Shown here in pieces: positions 27,562-36,173 of a stretch of DNA of 64,000 nt. A program made the position numbers and the translations under genes. Source of the stretch: Variovorax sp. SG517 (GTDB lineage Bacteria > Pseudomonadota > Gammaproteobacteria > Burkholderiales > Burkholderiaceae_C). The stretch spans positions 62,001 through 126,000 of the forward strand of contig NZ_JABMJG010000004.1 of NCBI RefSeq assembly GCF_013376045.1, in the 5' to 3' direction. A model generated the notes under the pieces. The model saw nothing but the letters and a program-made list of their open reading frames with translations, did no database searches and was not told where the DNA came from. Each line of letters opens with the position of its first letter. The stretch's first letter is position 1.

Positions 27562-28445
27562 GACACCCCCTGAGTCGCTTCGCGCCTTCCCCCTCTCCTT
27601 CGGGAAAGGGACGCACCCTGTGGTCCGGCGAAGCCGGTTCCACGGGTGCCCTTGCATCCTTCTGCCTTGCGCTGCTCGCGGCCGCCGGCATGGCAAGGGC
27701 CGCGCCCTTCGAGCTGGCCGTCACGCCGTCGCGCTTCGAGCTCTCGGGCAAGCCCGGCACGCGCCTGGGGCAGTCGCTCGACATCCACAACCTGGCATCG
27801 ACCGCCACCGAGGTCTCGATGCGCACCATCGACTGGAGCTACTCGGCCGAGGGCAACATCGGCTACCACGACGAACTGCTGCCCGGCAGCTGCAGGCCAT
27901 GGGTGGTGCTGGAGCGGCGCAGCCTCTCGGTGCCGGCGCGCAGCAAGCGCTCGTTCCGCTTCCAGGTGGAGCCGCCGGCCGACGCGCCGCGCGGCGAGTG
28001 CCGCTTCATGATCGCCATCGAGGGCACGGAGCCGGCGCAGCAGACCGTCATCCGCAACGGCGGCGCCAGCCTGAGCCTGCCGGTCACGGGCCGCATCGCG
28101 GTGGCCGTGTACGTCATGCTCGACGGCGCCGAGCCCAGGCTCGAGATCAGGCAGATCGCCAGCGGAGAAGCCGGCGGCGCGCGCCGCGCGGTGGTGACCG
28201 TGGCCAACACCGGCGACGCGCACGGCCGACTCGAAGGCAGCCTGGACGCCACCGACAGCAAGGGCCGCGCGTTCGAGCTGGTGCCCGAGGGCACGCCGAT
28301 CCTGCCGGGCCAGACGCGCACGCTGGCGCTGGTGCCCAAGGCCGAGAACGGCCAGCCGGCGCCGCAGCCCGTCTATCCGGTCAAGGCCAGCGGCAGGCTC
28401 GACTGGGACAAGGGCAGCTTCAAGGTGGACGTGGAGCTGAAATGA
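27558..28445 (+). CDS. PapD-like periplasmic chaperone
   Basis: A 295-residue protein with the two-domain immunoglobulin-like pattern of pilus chaperones. FELAVTPSRFELSGKPGTRL and LDIHNLASTATEVSMRTIDW correspond to the first strands, and LSVPARSKRSFRFQVEPP with ECRFMIAIEG to the central strands that hold subunits. The N-terminus is odd: the ATG overlaps the upstream stop, but the next 30 codons are repeat-B sequence, so a proline/serine-rich lead precedes the real hydrophobic signal (FCLALLAAAGMARA). No other ATG, GTG or TTG lies in frame before the signal. Its neighbours are the subunits it would stabilise in the periplasm. Confidence 0.75.
   Translation: MRHPLSRFAPSPSPSGKGRTLWSGEAGSTGALASFCLALLAAAGMARAAPFELAVTPSRFELSGKPGTRLGQSLDIHNLASTATEVSMRTIDWSYSAEGNIGYHDELLPGSCRPWVVLERRSLSVPARSKRSFRFQVEPPADAPRGECRFMIAIEGTEPAQQTVIRNGGASLSLPVTGRIAVAVYVMLDGAEPRLEIRQIASGEAGGARRAVVTVANTGDAHGRLEGSLDATDSKGRAFELVPEGTPILPGQTRTLALVPKAENGQPAPQPVYPVKASGRLDWDKGSFKVDVELK
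27573..27652 (-). repeat. Dispersed repeat B, diverged copy 3 inside the chaperone gene
   Basis: This stretch aligns, in reverse orientation, with repeat B at 29155 and 35286. Shared blocks are GTCGCTTCGC at one end and GAAGCCGGTTCCACGG at the other, with a variable C/G-rich middle. It forms codons 6-32 of the chaperone gene. Confidence 0.6.
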
Positions 28446-29098
28446 AACTCCCCATGGCCTCGCACGCTTCGTGCAGCTTCGCACTTGCGAGCGCAGTCGC
28501 CGGGCTGGGCACGGGCATCGCCCAGGCCGCGTCCAGCACCGCCGGCCCCAGCGCCTCGGTGCCGCTGAGCACCGGCGTCAACCTGGACTTCACGATCGCC
28601 ATCGACAAGTTCATCTTCTTCCGCATCGGCGACGGCGCCTGGCCCACGCCCGGCGGCACCACGAGCACGGTGAGCTTCGTGCTGACGCCGTCGATCCCGG
28701 GCGGCCCGACCACGCCGGTCGCCGGCAACAACACGCCGGTGAACTGGAGCGGCGCGGCGCCGGGCTTCAGCGTCACGCCCAGCAACAACGCGCTGCCCGT
28801 CGAGGTGCGCAGCAACGGAGGGCAGATCACGCTGCGGGCGACGGCCACGACGCCGCTGGCGAGCGGCGCCAACACGATCCCGCTGTCGGAGATCACCATC
28901 GCCAGCAGCGACGCCAACCTGCCCGCGCCGCAGATCCCGAACACGGGCACCGGCACGGCGGTCAACGTCGCGGGCACCAGCTTCGCCAACCTCGTCACCC
29001 AGCGCAGCGCCACCTGGACCTTTTCCTACGCCAACCTGGCGAGCCGCACCGCCGGCATCTACACGGGCCAAGTCACCTTCACCGCCAGCTCGCCCTGA
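28442..29098 (+). CDS. Secreted pilin-like subunit 3
   Basis: A 218-residue exported protein, last gene of the coupled operon (ATGA overlap with the chaperone). After a signal peptide ending near GIAQA, the chain has LDFTIAIDKFIFFRIGDGAW, TTPVAGNNTPVNWSGAAPGF and the ending AGIYTGQVTFTASSP. These match the corresponding parts of subunit 1 almost block for block, so the two are paralogues. No cysteines lie in the mature part, unlike subunits 1 and 2. A major structural subunit is a reasonable guess. Confidence 0.7.
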   Translation: MKLPMASHASCSFALASAVAGLGTGIAQAASSTAGPSASVPLSTGVNLDFTIAIDKFIFFRIGDGAWPTPGGTTSTVSFVLTPSIPGGPTTPVAGNNTPVNWSGAAPGFSVTPSNNALPVEVRSNGGQITLRATATTPLASGANTIPLSEITIASSDANLPAPQIPNTGTGTAVNVAGTSFANLVTQRSATWTFSYANLASRTAGIYTGQVTFTASSP

Positions 29099-29154
29099 CC
29101 CCCAGCCCCGCGCAGGCAAGTCACGGCGTCGCCCGCCCTGGAGGACTTCTTCCA

Positions 29155-29248
29155 GGAACACCGCGGAACCGGCTCTGCCGGGCCGCAGGTGTTGCCCCGG
29201 AAGGGGGTTGGCGCAGCGACACGAAGTGCGCGAAGCCTGGGGGCGAGC
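29155..29248 (+). repeat. Dispersed repeat B, copy 1
   Basis: A 94-bp segment nearly identical to 35286-35380. It starts GGAACACCGCGGAACCGGCT, contains GGTGTTGCCCC and GGGGGTTGGCG, and ends with CACGAAGTGCGCGAAGCC then TGGGGGCGAGC. It lies between the fimbria-like operon and the convergent binding-protein gene, directly next to the latter's stop codon. Confidence 0.85.
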
Positions 29249-29249
29249 C

Positions 29250-30290
29250 CTACCTCGGAAGCGACTCCACCTCGCGCGTCCAGCGGTCGATGATCCGCTT
29301 GCGCTCGGCCGCCTTGCCGTACTTCTCGAAGTCGTACTTGATCAGCTTCACCTCGGCCATCGAGGGGATGCGCGGGTCGGGCTTGAAGGTCTTGTTGGCC
29401 GGCGACTGCAGGCTGCCCGCCTTGCCGCCGATGGCCTGGCCCGCGGGGCTCATCAGCCAGTCGTAGTAGCGCTTCGCGTTCTCCTTGTTGCGCGCGCCCT
29501 TCACCAGCGCGATGCCGCCGATCTCGTAGCCCGTGCCCTCGCAGGGCGCGGCGGTCTTCACGGGAAATTTGTCGTAGCGCCAGCGCTCGAAGCCGAAGAT
29601 GAAGCTCACGCCGATGGCCACTTCGCCCTTGGCGACGTTGGGCGCCTGCGCCTGGCCGCTGCGCGTGTAGCTGGTGACGTTCTTGTGCAGCTTCTTCAGG
29701 TATTCGAAGGCCGCGTCCTCGCCCATCTGCTGCACCAGGCCCGCGATGATGGTGTAGGCCGTGCCGCTGGTGGCCGGGTGCGAGATCTCGATCTCGCCCT
29801 TGTACTCGGGCTTGATCAGGTCGGCCCAGCACTTCGGCTCGTGCAGCTTCTTCTTTTTCAACACGTCGGTGTTGAAGCCGAAGCCGATGGCGCTGGTGTA
29901 GAAGCCGCCCACCATGTTCTGCGACAGCGCGTACTGCCGCACCGCCCAGTCGTGCAGGTCGTTGATGTAGGCCGGGCGGTAGGGCTCCAGCAGCCCCTGC
30001 TCGGCCGCCTGCAGGAACGGGTCGCCGGTGCCGCCCCACCAGATGTCGGTCTTGGGGTTGGCGGCCTCGGCGCGCAACTGGGCGCCGATCTCGCCGGTGC
30101 CCTTGTGCGCCTGCTGCACCTTGATGCCGGTCTCGCGCGTGAAGGCCGCGGCCGCTGCCTCGCACCAGCCCGCGTCGGTGCTGCACAGCGCGTTGACGGT
30201 GCCTTGCGCCAGAGCGTTCGGCGCCGCCAGAATGAATGCGGCGGCAATGCCTGCCGCGGCGGCGATGTGTCGGATGGCGAATGGGCGCAT
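29250..30290 (-). CDS. ABC transporter periplasmic binding protein, FbpA/iron(III) type
   Basis: A 346-residue periplasmic binding protein with a signal peptide ending at ALA. Landmarks are VNALCSTDAGWCEAAAAAFT, then TGEIGAQLRAEAANPKTDIW with WWGGTGDPF, and the middle segment IEISHPATSGTAYTIIAGLV. These fit the FbpA/SBP_6 family, whose ligands include ferric iron, 2-aminoethylphosphonate, thiamine and spermidine-like compounds. No permease or ATPase gene adjoins it in the window, so the ligand cannot be judged. An AGGAG site lies nine nt before the ATG. Confidence 0.85.
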   Translation of the reverse strand: MRPFAIRHIAAAAGIAAAFILAAPNALAQGTVNALCSTDAGWCEAAAAAFTRETGIKVQQAHKGTGEIGAQLRAEAANPKTDIWWGGTGDPFLQAAEQGLLEPYRPAYINDLHDWAVRQYALSQNMVGGFYTSAIGFGFNTDVLKKKKLHEPKCWADLIKPEYKGEIEISHPATSGTAYTIIAGLVQQMGEDAAFEYLKKLHKNVTSYTRSGQAQAPNVAKGEVAIGVSFIFGFERWRYDKFPVKTAAPCEGTGYEIGGIALVKGARNKENAKRYYDWLMSPAGQAIGGKAGSLQSPANKTFKPDPRIPSMAEVKLIKYDFEKYGKAAERKRIIDRWTREVESLPR

Positions 30291-30341
30291 GCGCGGGTCT
30301 CCTCGTCGTGGTTCTCGAAGGCCGCAGGATAGCGCCGGCGC

Positions 30342-31250
30342 TCAGCGCGCGGCCAGCAGCGGCGGCAGGTGCTCGGCCAGCCAGTCGGTCACCACGCGCG
30401 TCTTCAGCGGCAGGTAGCGGCTGCGCGAGCGGATCACGTTGAGCTCGAAACCGAAGGGCCGGGGCTCGTCGAACACGCGCACCAGCGTGCCTGCGGCGAG
30501 CGCGTCGGCCGCCAGCCATGCCGGCAGGCGCGCGAGGCCCATGCCTCCGGTGGCCGCCTCGAGCAGCACCTCGGCGCTGTCGCAGCGCAGCCGCGACGGC
30601 GGCGTCACCTCGACGAGGCGGCCTTCGGCGTCATGGAAGCGCCAGGACGACACCTGCCCGTCGCGCGCGTAGAGCACCGCTCCGTGCTCCTTCAGCTCGT
30701 CGATGCCACCCGGATGCCCGTGCGCGGCAAGGTAGCCGGGCGAGGCGCACAGCACCATCCACTGCATGCCGACCGGCCGCGCGACCAGCTCCGTGCTGTC
30801 GGCGAGTTCGCCGCTGCGGATGGCGAGATCGAGCCCCTCCTCGACGAGATCGACGCGCCGGTCGTTGAACGAGAGCTCCAGCGACAACTGCGGATGGTGC
30901 CGCGCCAGCGCCAGCAGCAGCGGCCCGACCTTCAGCCGCCCCAGCATCGCCGGCATGCTCAGCCGCACCAGGCCCGAGGCGGTGCTGCGCGCCACGTCGG
31001 CCACGGCCTCGGCCGCTTCGAGCTCGGCGAGCGCGCGGCGGCAGCGCTCGTAGTAGCCGTGGCCTTCCTCCGTGAGGCTCTGGCTGCGCGTGGTGCGCAG
31101 GAAGAGCCGGGTGTCGAGCCGCGATTCGAGCCGCGCGATGCTCTTGGCGACCGCCGAGCGCGTCACGTGCAGGCGCTGCGCGGCCAGCGCGAAGCTGCCC
31201 GCCTCCACGGCGGCGACGAATTCCTCGATTCCTTGCAGGCGTTGACCCAT
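30342..31250 (-). CDS. LysR-family transcriptional regulator
   Basis: A 302-residue LysR regulator with the HTH near residues 8-60 (FVAAVEAGSFALAAQRLHVT, SRSAVAKSIARLE-type recognition helix) and the CrgA-like effector domain (SGLVRLSMPAMLGRLKVGPL, VLCASPGYLAAHG). I prefer the ATG at 31250, since the 14-codon extension upstream runs into the promoter region shared with the divergent oxidoreductase. It probably controls that neighbour. Confidence 0.9.
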   Translation of the reverse strand: MGQRLQGIEEFVAAVEAGSFALAAQRLHVTRSAVAKSIARLESRLDTRLFLRTTRSQSLTEEGHGYYERCRRALAELEAAEAVADVARSTASGLVRLSMPAMLGRLKVGPLLLALARHHPQLSLELSFNDRRVDLVEEGLDLAIRSGELADSTELVARPVGMQWMVLCASPGYLAAHGHPGGIDELKEHGAVLYARDGQVSSWRFHDAEGRLVEVTPPSRLRCDSAEVLLEAATGGMGLARLPAWLAADALAAGTLVRVFDEPRPFGFELNVIRSRSRYLPLKTRVVTDWLAEHLPPLLAAR

Positions 31251-31355
31251 TGGATACTTTAAGGCGCCATTGAAAGGAAAATTATCCTCCACCGGATAGC
31301 TTCACTCGTCAATAGCATGAAGACTTTCTTCCCGTTTTCCCCTTGGAGCTCATTC

Positions 31356-32369
31356 ATGCAAGAACCCCGAACGTTGCGCCGCTGGCAGCTTCCCGAATTC
31401 GGCCGCGCCCATCTCGAACAGGCCGAGGCCCCGTTGCCCGAGCCGGGGCCGAACCAGATCCTCGTGAAGGTCGGCGCGGTGTCGCTCAACTACCGCGACC
31501 TGCTGATGACGCGCGATGGCATGGGCATGGCGCTCGAACTGCCCTTCGTGCCCGGTTCCGACATGGCCGGCACCGTGGTGGCCGCGGGCCCGGGCGTGAC
31601 GCGCTTCGCCGTGGGCGATCGCGTCATCGACACCTTCTGGGGCGGCTGGATCGACAGCCACTGGCACGCCGACACCACGCTGCTCGGCGGACCCGGGCCC
31701 GGCATGCTGGCCTCGCACGTGCTGATCGACGCCGCCTGGGCCGTGGCCGCGCCCGAGACGCTGAGCCTCGCCGAAGCCAGCACGCTGCCCTGCGCGGGCC
31801 TCACCGCGTGGTTCGCCCTGGCTGAAACAGGTGCGCTCCGCGCGGGCGAGACGGTGCTGATCCACGGCACGGGCGGCGTCGCCCTGTTCGGCCTGCAGAT
31901 CGCCCGGCTGCACGGCGCGCGTGCCATCGTGGTGACGGGCGGCGACGAGGCCAAGCGCGCGCAGGCCCTTGCGCTCGGCGCCACGCACGTGCTCGCGCGC
32001 GGCGGCGACTGGCCCGCGGAAGTACGGCGCCTCACGCAGGGACGCGGTGTCGACCACGTGCTCGAACTCGCGAGCGGACCCAATCTCGACCGCTCGCTGC
32101 AGGCCGTGAAGCAGGGCGGACGTGTATCGATCATCGGCATGCTCGAAGGCGAGACGCTGAGTGCCTCGTTCTACGCGATGGTGCTGGGCCGGGTGACGGT
32201 GCAGGGCATCGGCGTGGGCCACCGGCGCGCGCTCGAAGACCTGGTGCGCGCCGTCGACACGAACGCGCTCAAGCCGGTGATCGCCACGCAATACGGCTTC
32301 GACGAACTGCCCGCCGCACTCGATCACCTGGAGCGCGGCGCGTTCGGAAAGATCGTCGTGACGATGTAA
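31356..32369 (+). CDS. Zinc-independent MDR oxidoreductase (quinone reductase-like)
   Basis: A medium-chain dehydrogenase/reductase of 337 residues. It has the GroES-like N-terminal half (ILVKVGAVSLNYRDLLMTRD, LPFVPGSDMAGTVVAAGPGV) and a Rossmann half with ETVLIHGTGGVALFGLQIAR for NAD(P) binding. The catalytic zinc ligands of true alcohol dehydrogenases are missing, so a quinone-oxidoreductase or enoyl-reductase activity is more likely. The ATG at 31356 has GGAG eight nt upstream and is preferred to 31317. It is divergent from the LysR gene. Confidence 0.88.
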   Translation: MQEPRTLRRWQLPEFGRAHLEQAEAPLPEPGPNQILVKVGAVSLNYRDLLMTRDGMGMALELPFVPGSDMAGTVVAAGPGVTRFAVGDRVIDTFWGGWIDSHWHADTTLLGGPGPGMLASHVLIDAAWAVAAPETLSLAEASTLPCAGLTAWFALAETGALRAGETVLIHGTGGVALFGLQIARLHGARAIVVTGGDEAKRAQALALGATHVLARGGDWPAEVRRLTQGRGVDHVLELASGPNLDRSLQAVKQGGRVSIIGMLEGETLSASFYAMVLGRVTVQGIGVGHRRALEDLVRAVDTNALKPVIATQYGFDELPAALDHLERGAFGKIVVTM

Positions 32370-32555
32370 AAGATCACGAAACGCGTTGGTGCCGCAGATG
32401 CAACGCAGTTGCGGCAATGCACGAAAGCAGCGCCATCCGTGAACAGGTTCCGTTAGTGCCAACGACTTGCTCGACGCCCTCTATTTGCGTTCCTAGAATC
32501 CGCCCGCGCATCGCCTCGCGGGCTGCGCGCCTTCTCAACTTCAGGATGGAGCGTT

Positions 32556-33263
32556 ATGGAACACAGTACCTATAAAAAGTGGTCTGCCGAGTTCATTGGT
32601 ACTTTCTGGCTCACGCTCGGAGGCTGCGGAAGCGCGGTCCTGGCGGCGGCCTTTCCGAATGTCGGCATCGGCCTGCTCGGCGTCTCGCTGGCCTTCGGCC
32701 TCACGGTGGTGACGGGGGCGTACGCACTGGGTCCGATCTCGGGCGGGCACTTCAATCCGGCGGTGTCCATCGGCCTCGCGGCCGCGGGCCGCTTCAAGGC
32801 TTCGCAGCTCGCGGGCTACATCGTGGCGCAGGTGCTCGGCGCCATCGCCGCGGCGGGCATCCTGTACCTCATCGCCACCGGCAAGCCGGGCGCCGACATC
32901 GGCGGCTTCGCCACCAACGGCTATGGCGAGCACTCGCCCGGCAAGTACGGCCTCACGGCCGCGTTGCTGTGCGAAGTGGTGATGACGGCCGTGTTCCTGA
33001 TCGTGATCCTCGGCGCCACCGCGAAGCGCGCGGCCGGCGGCTTCGCGGGGCTGGCCATCGGCCTGTGCCTCACGTTGATCCACCTGATCTCGATTCCCGT
33101 CACCAACACGTCGGTCAACCCGGCGCGCAGCACGGGTCCGGCCCTCTTCGGGCCGTCCCATGCGGTGTCGGAACTGTGGCTCTTCTGGGTAGCGCCCATC
33201 GCGGGCGCGATCATCGGCGCGGTGATCTACCGCGCGCTGCTGAGCAACGGCAGCGACGACTGA
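32556..33263 (+). CDS. aqpZ: Aquaporin Z
   Basis: An inner-membrane water channel of 235 residues with six membrane helices and two half-helices. Both NPA boxes are present: [11 protein letters not shown] and [16 protein letters not shown]. The selectivity-filter arginine follows the second box (NPAR), the next position is Ser, and the filter His is in [13 protein letters not shown], as expected for a water-specific channel rather than a glycerol facilitator. The 186-nt upstream gap contains a GGAG site but no distinct operator. Confidence 0.96.
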   Translation: MEHSTYKKWSAEFIGTFWLTLGGCGSAVLAAAFPNVGIGLLGVSLAFGLTVVTGAYALGPISGGHFNPAVSIGLAAAGRFKASQLAGYIVAQVLGAIAAAGILYLIATGKPGADIGGFATNGYGEHSPGKYGLTAALLCEVVMTAVFLIVILGATAKRAAGGFAGLAIGLCLTLIHLISIPVTNTSVNPARSTGPALFGPSHAVSELWLFWVAPIAGAIIGAVIYRALLSNGSDD

Positions 33264-33326
33264 GCCTCGCCGCCGCCGTCGCATTCATCGACGGCAGGCG
33301 AACCGGACTCGGCCGACTCGGCGGCC

Positions 33327-33665
33327 TCAGCTGCCGCTGGCCGACTTCACCAGCGGCAGCGAAGTCGATTGCCCGATCGATTCGGTTCCGCTCGCGTGCG
33401 AGGCCGCATAGGCGCCGGCCTGGATGTCGGAAACCGGCGTCGTCGAGTTCATTGCGGGTGCGCTGGTCGACTGGCCGATGGACTCGGTGCCGCTCGGACG
33501 CGCAGCGGCCATTGCGCCGGCCTTCACGTCGGGGTTTTCTGGCGAGTTCAACTGCAGCGGATGGAAGTCCGATCCGTCGGTGGTTTCGGCCGATGCGGTG
33601 ACGGCGCCCATGGCTGCCAGCGCAGCGAAGGAACCGACGGCGAGAAGCTTGAAGGAAGTGCGCAT
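33327..33665 (-). CDS. Small secreted protein with a tandem repeat
   Basis: A 112-residue exported protein with a signal peptide ending at ASA (about residue 26). The mature part has two copies of a motif, KAGAMAAARPSGTESIGQST and QAGAYAASHASGTESIGQST, about 30 residues apart. It lacks cysteines. The ATG at 33665 has AGGAGA about 11 nt upstream; the frame runs 15 codons further without support. It resembles small repeat proteins common in Burkholderiales (DUF4148-like), but no function is known. It stands alone between aqpZ and the two-component genes. Confidence 0.75.
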   Translation of the reverse strand: MRTSFKLLAVGSFAALAAMGAVTASAETTDGSDFHPLQLNSPENPDVKAGAMAAARPSGTESIGQSTSAPAMNSTTPVSDIQAGAYAASHASGTESIGQSTSLPLVKSASGS

Positions 33666-33865
33666 GGTGTGTGTTCTCCTGATTGATGGAAGCAGGCTGT
33701 CTCCGGTCACATGCCATCGCGCGAACTGCGCGTGGCAGGACCTGAACGCACTCTAGGCACGCAGACTGAGTTGGATGTGAGCGAAGAGTTAGGCGCGAGT
33801 GAGCGGCGCGCCTTTTGCTGGAACTTTGGGCCGCACCTGCCTCGTTCGCCGGCGTGCGGCCCCGG

Positions 33866-35257
33866 CTAGGCCGCGGGCGGCGCAGGCAGATGCACCCGTG
33901 CCATCAGCCCGGGCCCGTCGGTGCGATTGCGCAGTTCGATGCGCAGCCCGTGCCGCTCTGCCGCCGTGCGCGCAATCGCAAGCCCCAGTCCGCTGCCGCC
34001 CGCCGCGGCGCCGGGCACGCGGAAGAAGCGGTCGAACACGCGGTCGATGGCCTCCTTCGGAATGCCGGGGCCGTTGTCGAGCACGTCGACCACCGCGTGG
34101 CCATCGACCTCGTGCAGCCTCACGTCGACCACGCCGCCCTCGGGCGCATAGCGCAGCGCGTTGTCGATCAGGTTGTCGAACACGCTGCGCAGTTCCGCCG
34201 CCGGCGCGAACACCACGGCGGCGATGCCGCCTTCGAAGCCGATGTCCACGCGCCGCGCATCGGCCAGCACCATCAGCTGGCTCACGCTGTCGCGCAGCAG
34301 CACCTCGATGTCGACGCGCTCGCTCGCGTGACCCGCATGACCCGCGCGCGGCGCGTCCTGCCGCGACAGGTGCAGCAGCTGCTCGATCAGGTGCTGCGCA
34401 CGCGTCACGCCCGCCTCGAGCTGGTTGAAGCGCTCGGTGGCTTCGCCGGCCGGCACGTGCGCGCGCAGGTTCTCGATCTGCAGGCCGATGGCGGCCATCG
34501 GCGTGCGCAGCTCGTGGGCCGCGTCCTGCACGAAGCGCCGCTGCGTGGCGAAGGCGCTGCGCACGCGCGACAGCAGGTTGTTGAAGGCGCCCACCAGCGG
34601 CGCGATCTCGTCGGGCACGCGCGCGAGCGACAGCTCGGTGGGGCTGCGCTCGTCCTGCGAGGCAACGTCGCGCGCCACCGCGCGCAGCGAGCGCGAGGCG
34701 GCCGACACGATGATCCACAGGATCAGCAGCGCCAGCGGCAGCAGCAGCGTGATCGGCAGGCCTTCGAGCAATGCGCGGCGCAGCGCGCGGCGGCGGCGGT
34801 AGTCCTCGTTCTGCAGCACCTGCACGCGCGGCTGGTCGGCGCGCGAACCGGGCTCGGCGGTGAACACGCGCCAGGCCGAGCCCGAATGCGCGCCGGTATT
34901 CACGTCGCTGAAGCCGGGCCGGGCCTGCAGCGGCACCGTGAGCACCGGCCACGAAGTGGCGCGCAGCGTGGCGCCGTCGGGGCTCCATATCTGCACGATG
35001 AAGGCGCCGCGCGAGAAGGCGGCCTCGCCGTCCATCGGGCGCGGCAGCTTCTGCGGATCGCTGCCCGCGTACGACTCGGCCACCAGGCGCATCTGGTCGT
35101 CCAGCGCGTTGTGCACCAGGTTGCCGTAGGCCACGAAGGAGAACCAGGCCGTGAGCACCGCGGCGCCGAGGTGCAGCGTGATGAGCCAGAACAACAGCTG
35201 CGTGCGCAGCGAGCGCGGCCGCCACCAGCGGCCCGGGCCGCGCGAAACTCCGTTCAT
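33866..35257 (-). CDS. Sensor histidine kinase, QseC-like
   Basis: An inner-membrane sensor kinase of 463 residues. There are two membrane helices (about residues 20-45 and 165-188) bounding a periplasmic sensor of about 120 residues. HAMP-like and HisKA domains follow, with the phospho-accepting His in DAAHELRTPMAAIG, then the ATPase boxes DNLIDNALRYAP, DNGPGIPKEAIDRVF and GGSGLGLAIAR. The ATG at 35257 is the best start, because the frame upstream is made of repeat B. Its response regulator lies upstream in the same direction. Confidence 0.9.
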   Translation of the reverse strand: MNGVSRGPGRWWRPRSLRTQLLFWLITLHLGAAVLTAWFSFVAYGNLVHNALDDQMRLVAESYAGSDPQKLPRPMDGEAAFSRGAFIVQIWSPDGATLRATSWPVLTVPLQARPGFSDVNTGAHSGSAWRVFTAEPGSRADQPRVQVLQNEDYRRRRALRRALLEGLPITLLLPLALLILWIIVSAASRSLRAVARDVASQDERSPTELSLARVPDEIAPLVGAFNNLLSRVRSAFATQRRFVQDAAHELRTPMAAIGLQIENLRAHVPAGEATERFNQLEAGVTRAQHLIEQLLHLSRQDAPRAGHAGHASERVDIEVLLRDSVSQLMVLADARRVDIGFEGGIAAVVFAPAAELRSVFDNLIDNALRYAPEGGVVDVRLHEVDGHAVVDVLDNGPGIPKEAIDRVFDRFFRVPGAAAGGSGLGLAIARTAAERHGLRIELRNRTDGPGLMARVHLPAPPAA

Positions 35258-35285
35258 TGGCAAGACAACCCGTCTGCCCGTTCGC

Positions 35286-35380
35286 GGAACACCGTGGAAC
35301 CGGCTTTGCCGGGCCACCGGTGTTGCCCCCGGCAGGGGGTTGGCGAAGCGACACGAAGTGCGCGAAGCCTGGGGGCGAGC
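35286..35380 (+). repeat. Dispersed repeat B, copy 2
   Basis: A 95-bp copy of repeat B, nearly identical to 29155-29248 and in the same orientation. It sits between the response regulator and the sensor kinase, in what would otherwise be a tight two-gene operon. Confidence 0.85.
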
Positions 35381-35384
35381 ATCA

Positions 35385-36041
35385 TCATGCGGCTACGCGC
35401 CAGCCCAGTCCACGCACGTTGCGGATCGCATCGGCGCCGAGCTTGCGGCGCATGCCGTGGATCAGCACGTCGATCGCGTTGCTGGTGACTTCCTCGCCCC
35501 AGCCGTAGATGCGGTTCTCGAGTTGCTCGCGCGAGAGGATGGCGCCGGGGCGTTCCAGCAGCGCGTGCAGCAGCGCGAACTCGCGCGCGGTGAGCGCCTC
35601 GCGCGCGCCGTTGACCACCACCTCGCGCGTGGTGAGGTCGAGCTGCAATGCGCCGCTGCCGACCAGCGAATGCGCGGCGCCGTCGCGGCGGCGCACCACG
35701 GCACGCATGCGCGCGAGCAGCTCGCGGAATTCGAAGGGCTTGAGCAGGTAGTCGTCGGCACCGAGGTCGAGGCTGTGGATGCGGTCGTCGAGGCCGTCGC
35801 GCGCGGTGAGCACCAGCACCGGCGTGGCGTCGCCGCGTTCGCGGGCACGGCGCAGCACCTCGGTGCCGTCCTGCCTGGGCAGGCCCAGGTCGAGCAGCAC
35901 GCAGGTGTAGCCGCCGTCGCCCAGCGCGCTCTGCGCCAGCTCGCCGTCGCGCACCCAGTCCGCAGACCAGCCCGCGCCCTCGAGCGCCTGCTTCAGGCTG
36001 CGCCCGATCATTTCATCGTCTTCCACCAACAGCACGCGCAT
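35385..36041 (-). CDS. OmpR-family response regulator, QseB-like
   Basis: A 218-residue response regulator. The receiver has the acidic pocket VEDDE, phospho-acceptor D51 in CVLLDLGLPRQDG and the lysine in YLLKPFEF; the winged-helix output domain ends with the family pattern RNVRGLGWRVA. It partners the sensor kinase downstream. The 127-nt space between them is filled by repeat B, so coupling of the two genes is looser than usual. Targets cannot be told from sequence. Confidence 0.92.
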   Translation of the reverse strand: MRVLLVEDDEMIGRSLKQALEGAGWSADWVRDGELAQSALGDGGYTCVLLDLGLPRQDGTEVLRRARERGDATPVLVLTARDGLDDRIHSLDLGADDYLLKPFEFRELLARMRAVVRRRDGAAHSLVGSGALQLDLTTREVVVNGAREALTAREFALLHALLERPGAILSREQLENRIYGWGEEVTSNAIDVLIHGMRRKLGADAIRNVRGLGWRVAA

Positions 36042-36173
36042 CGCGGCGACTCCTTCGGCCGCAAGGTAGCACGCGACCGGGATGATCGGAAGAGCCTGCG
36101 CCGCGGCGCAGAGTAGGTGCGAATACTTAGGGCACGCTTAGGCGACAGGCGCGATACGGGGTTACTGTCCGGG

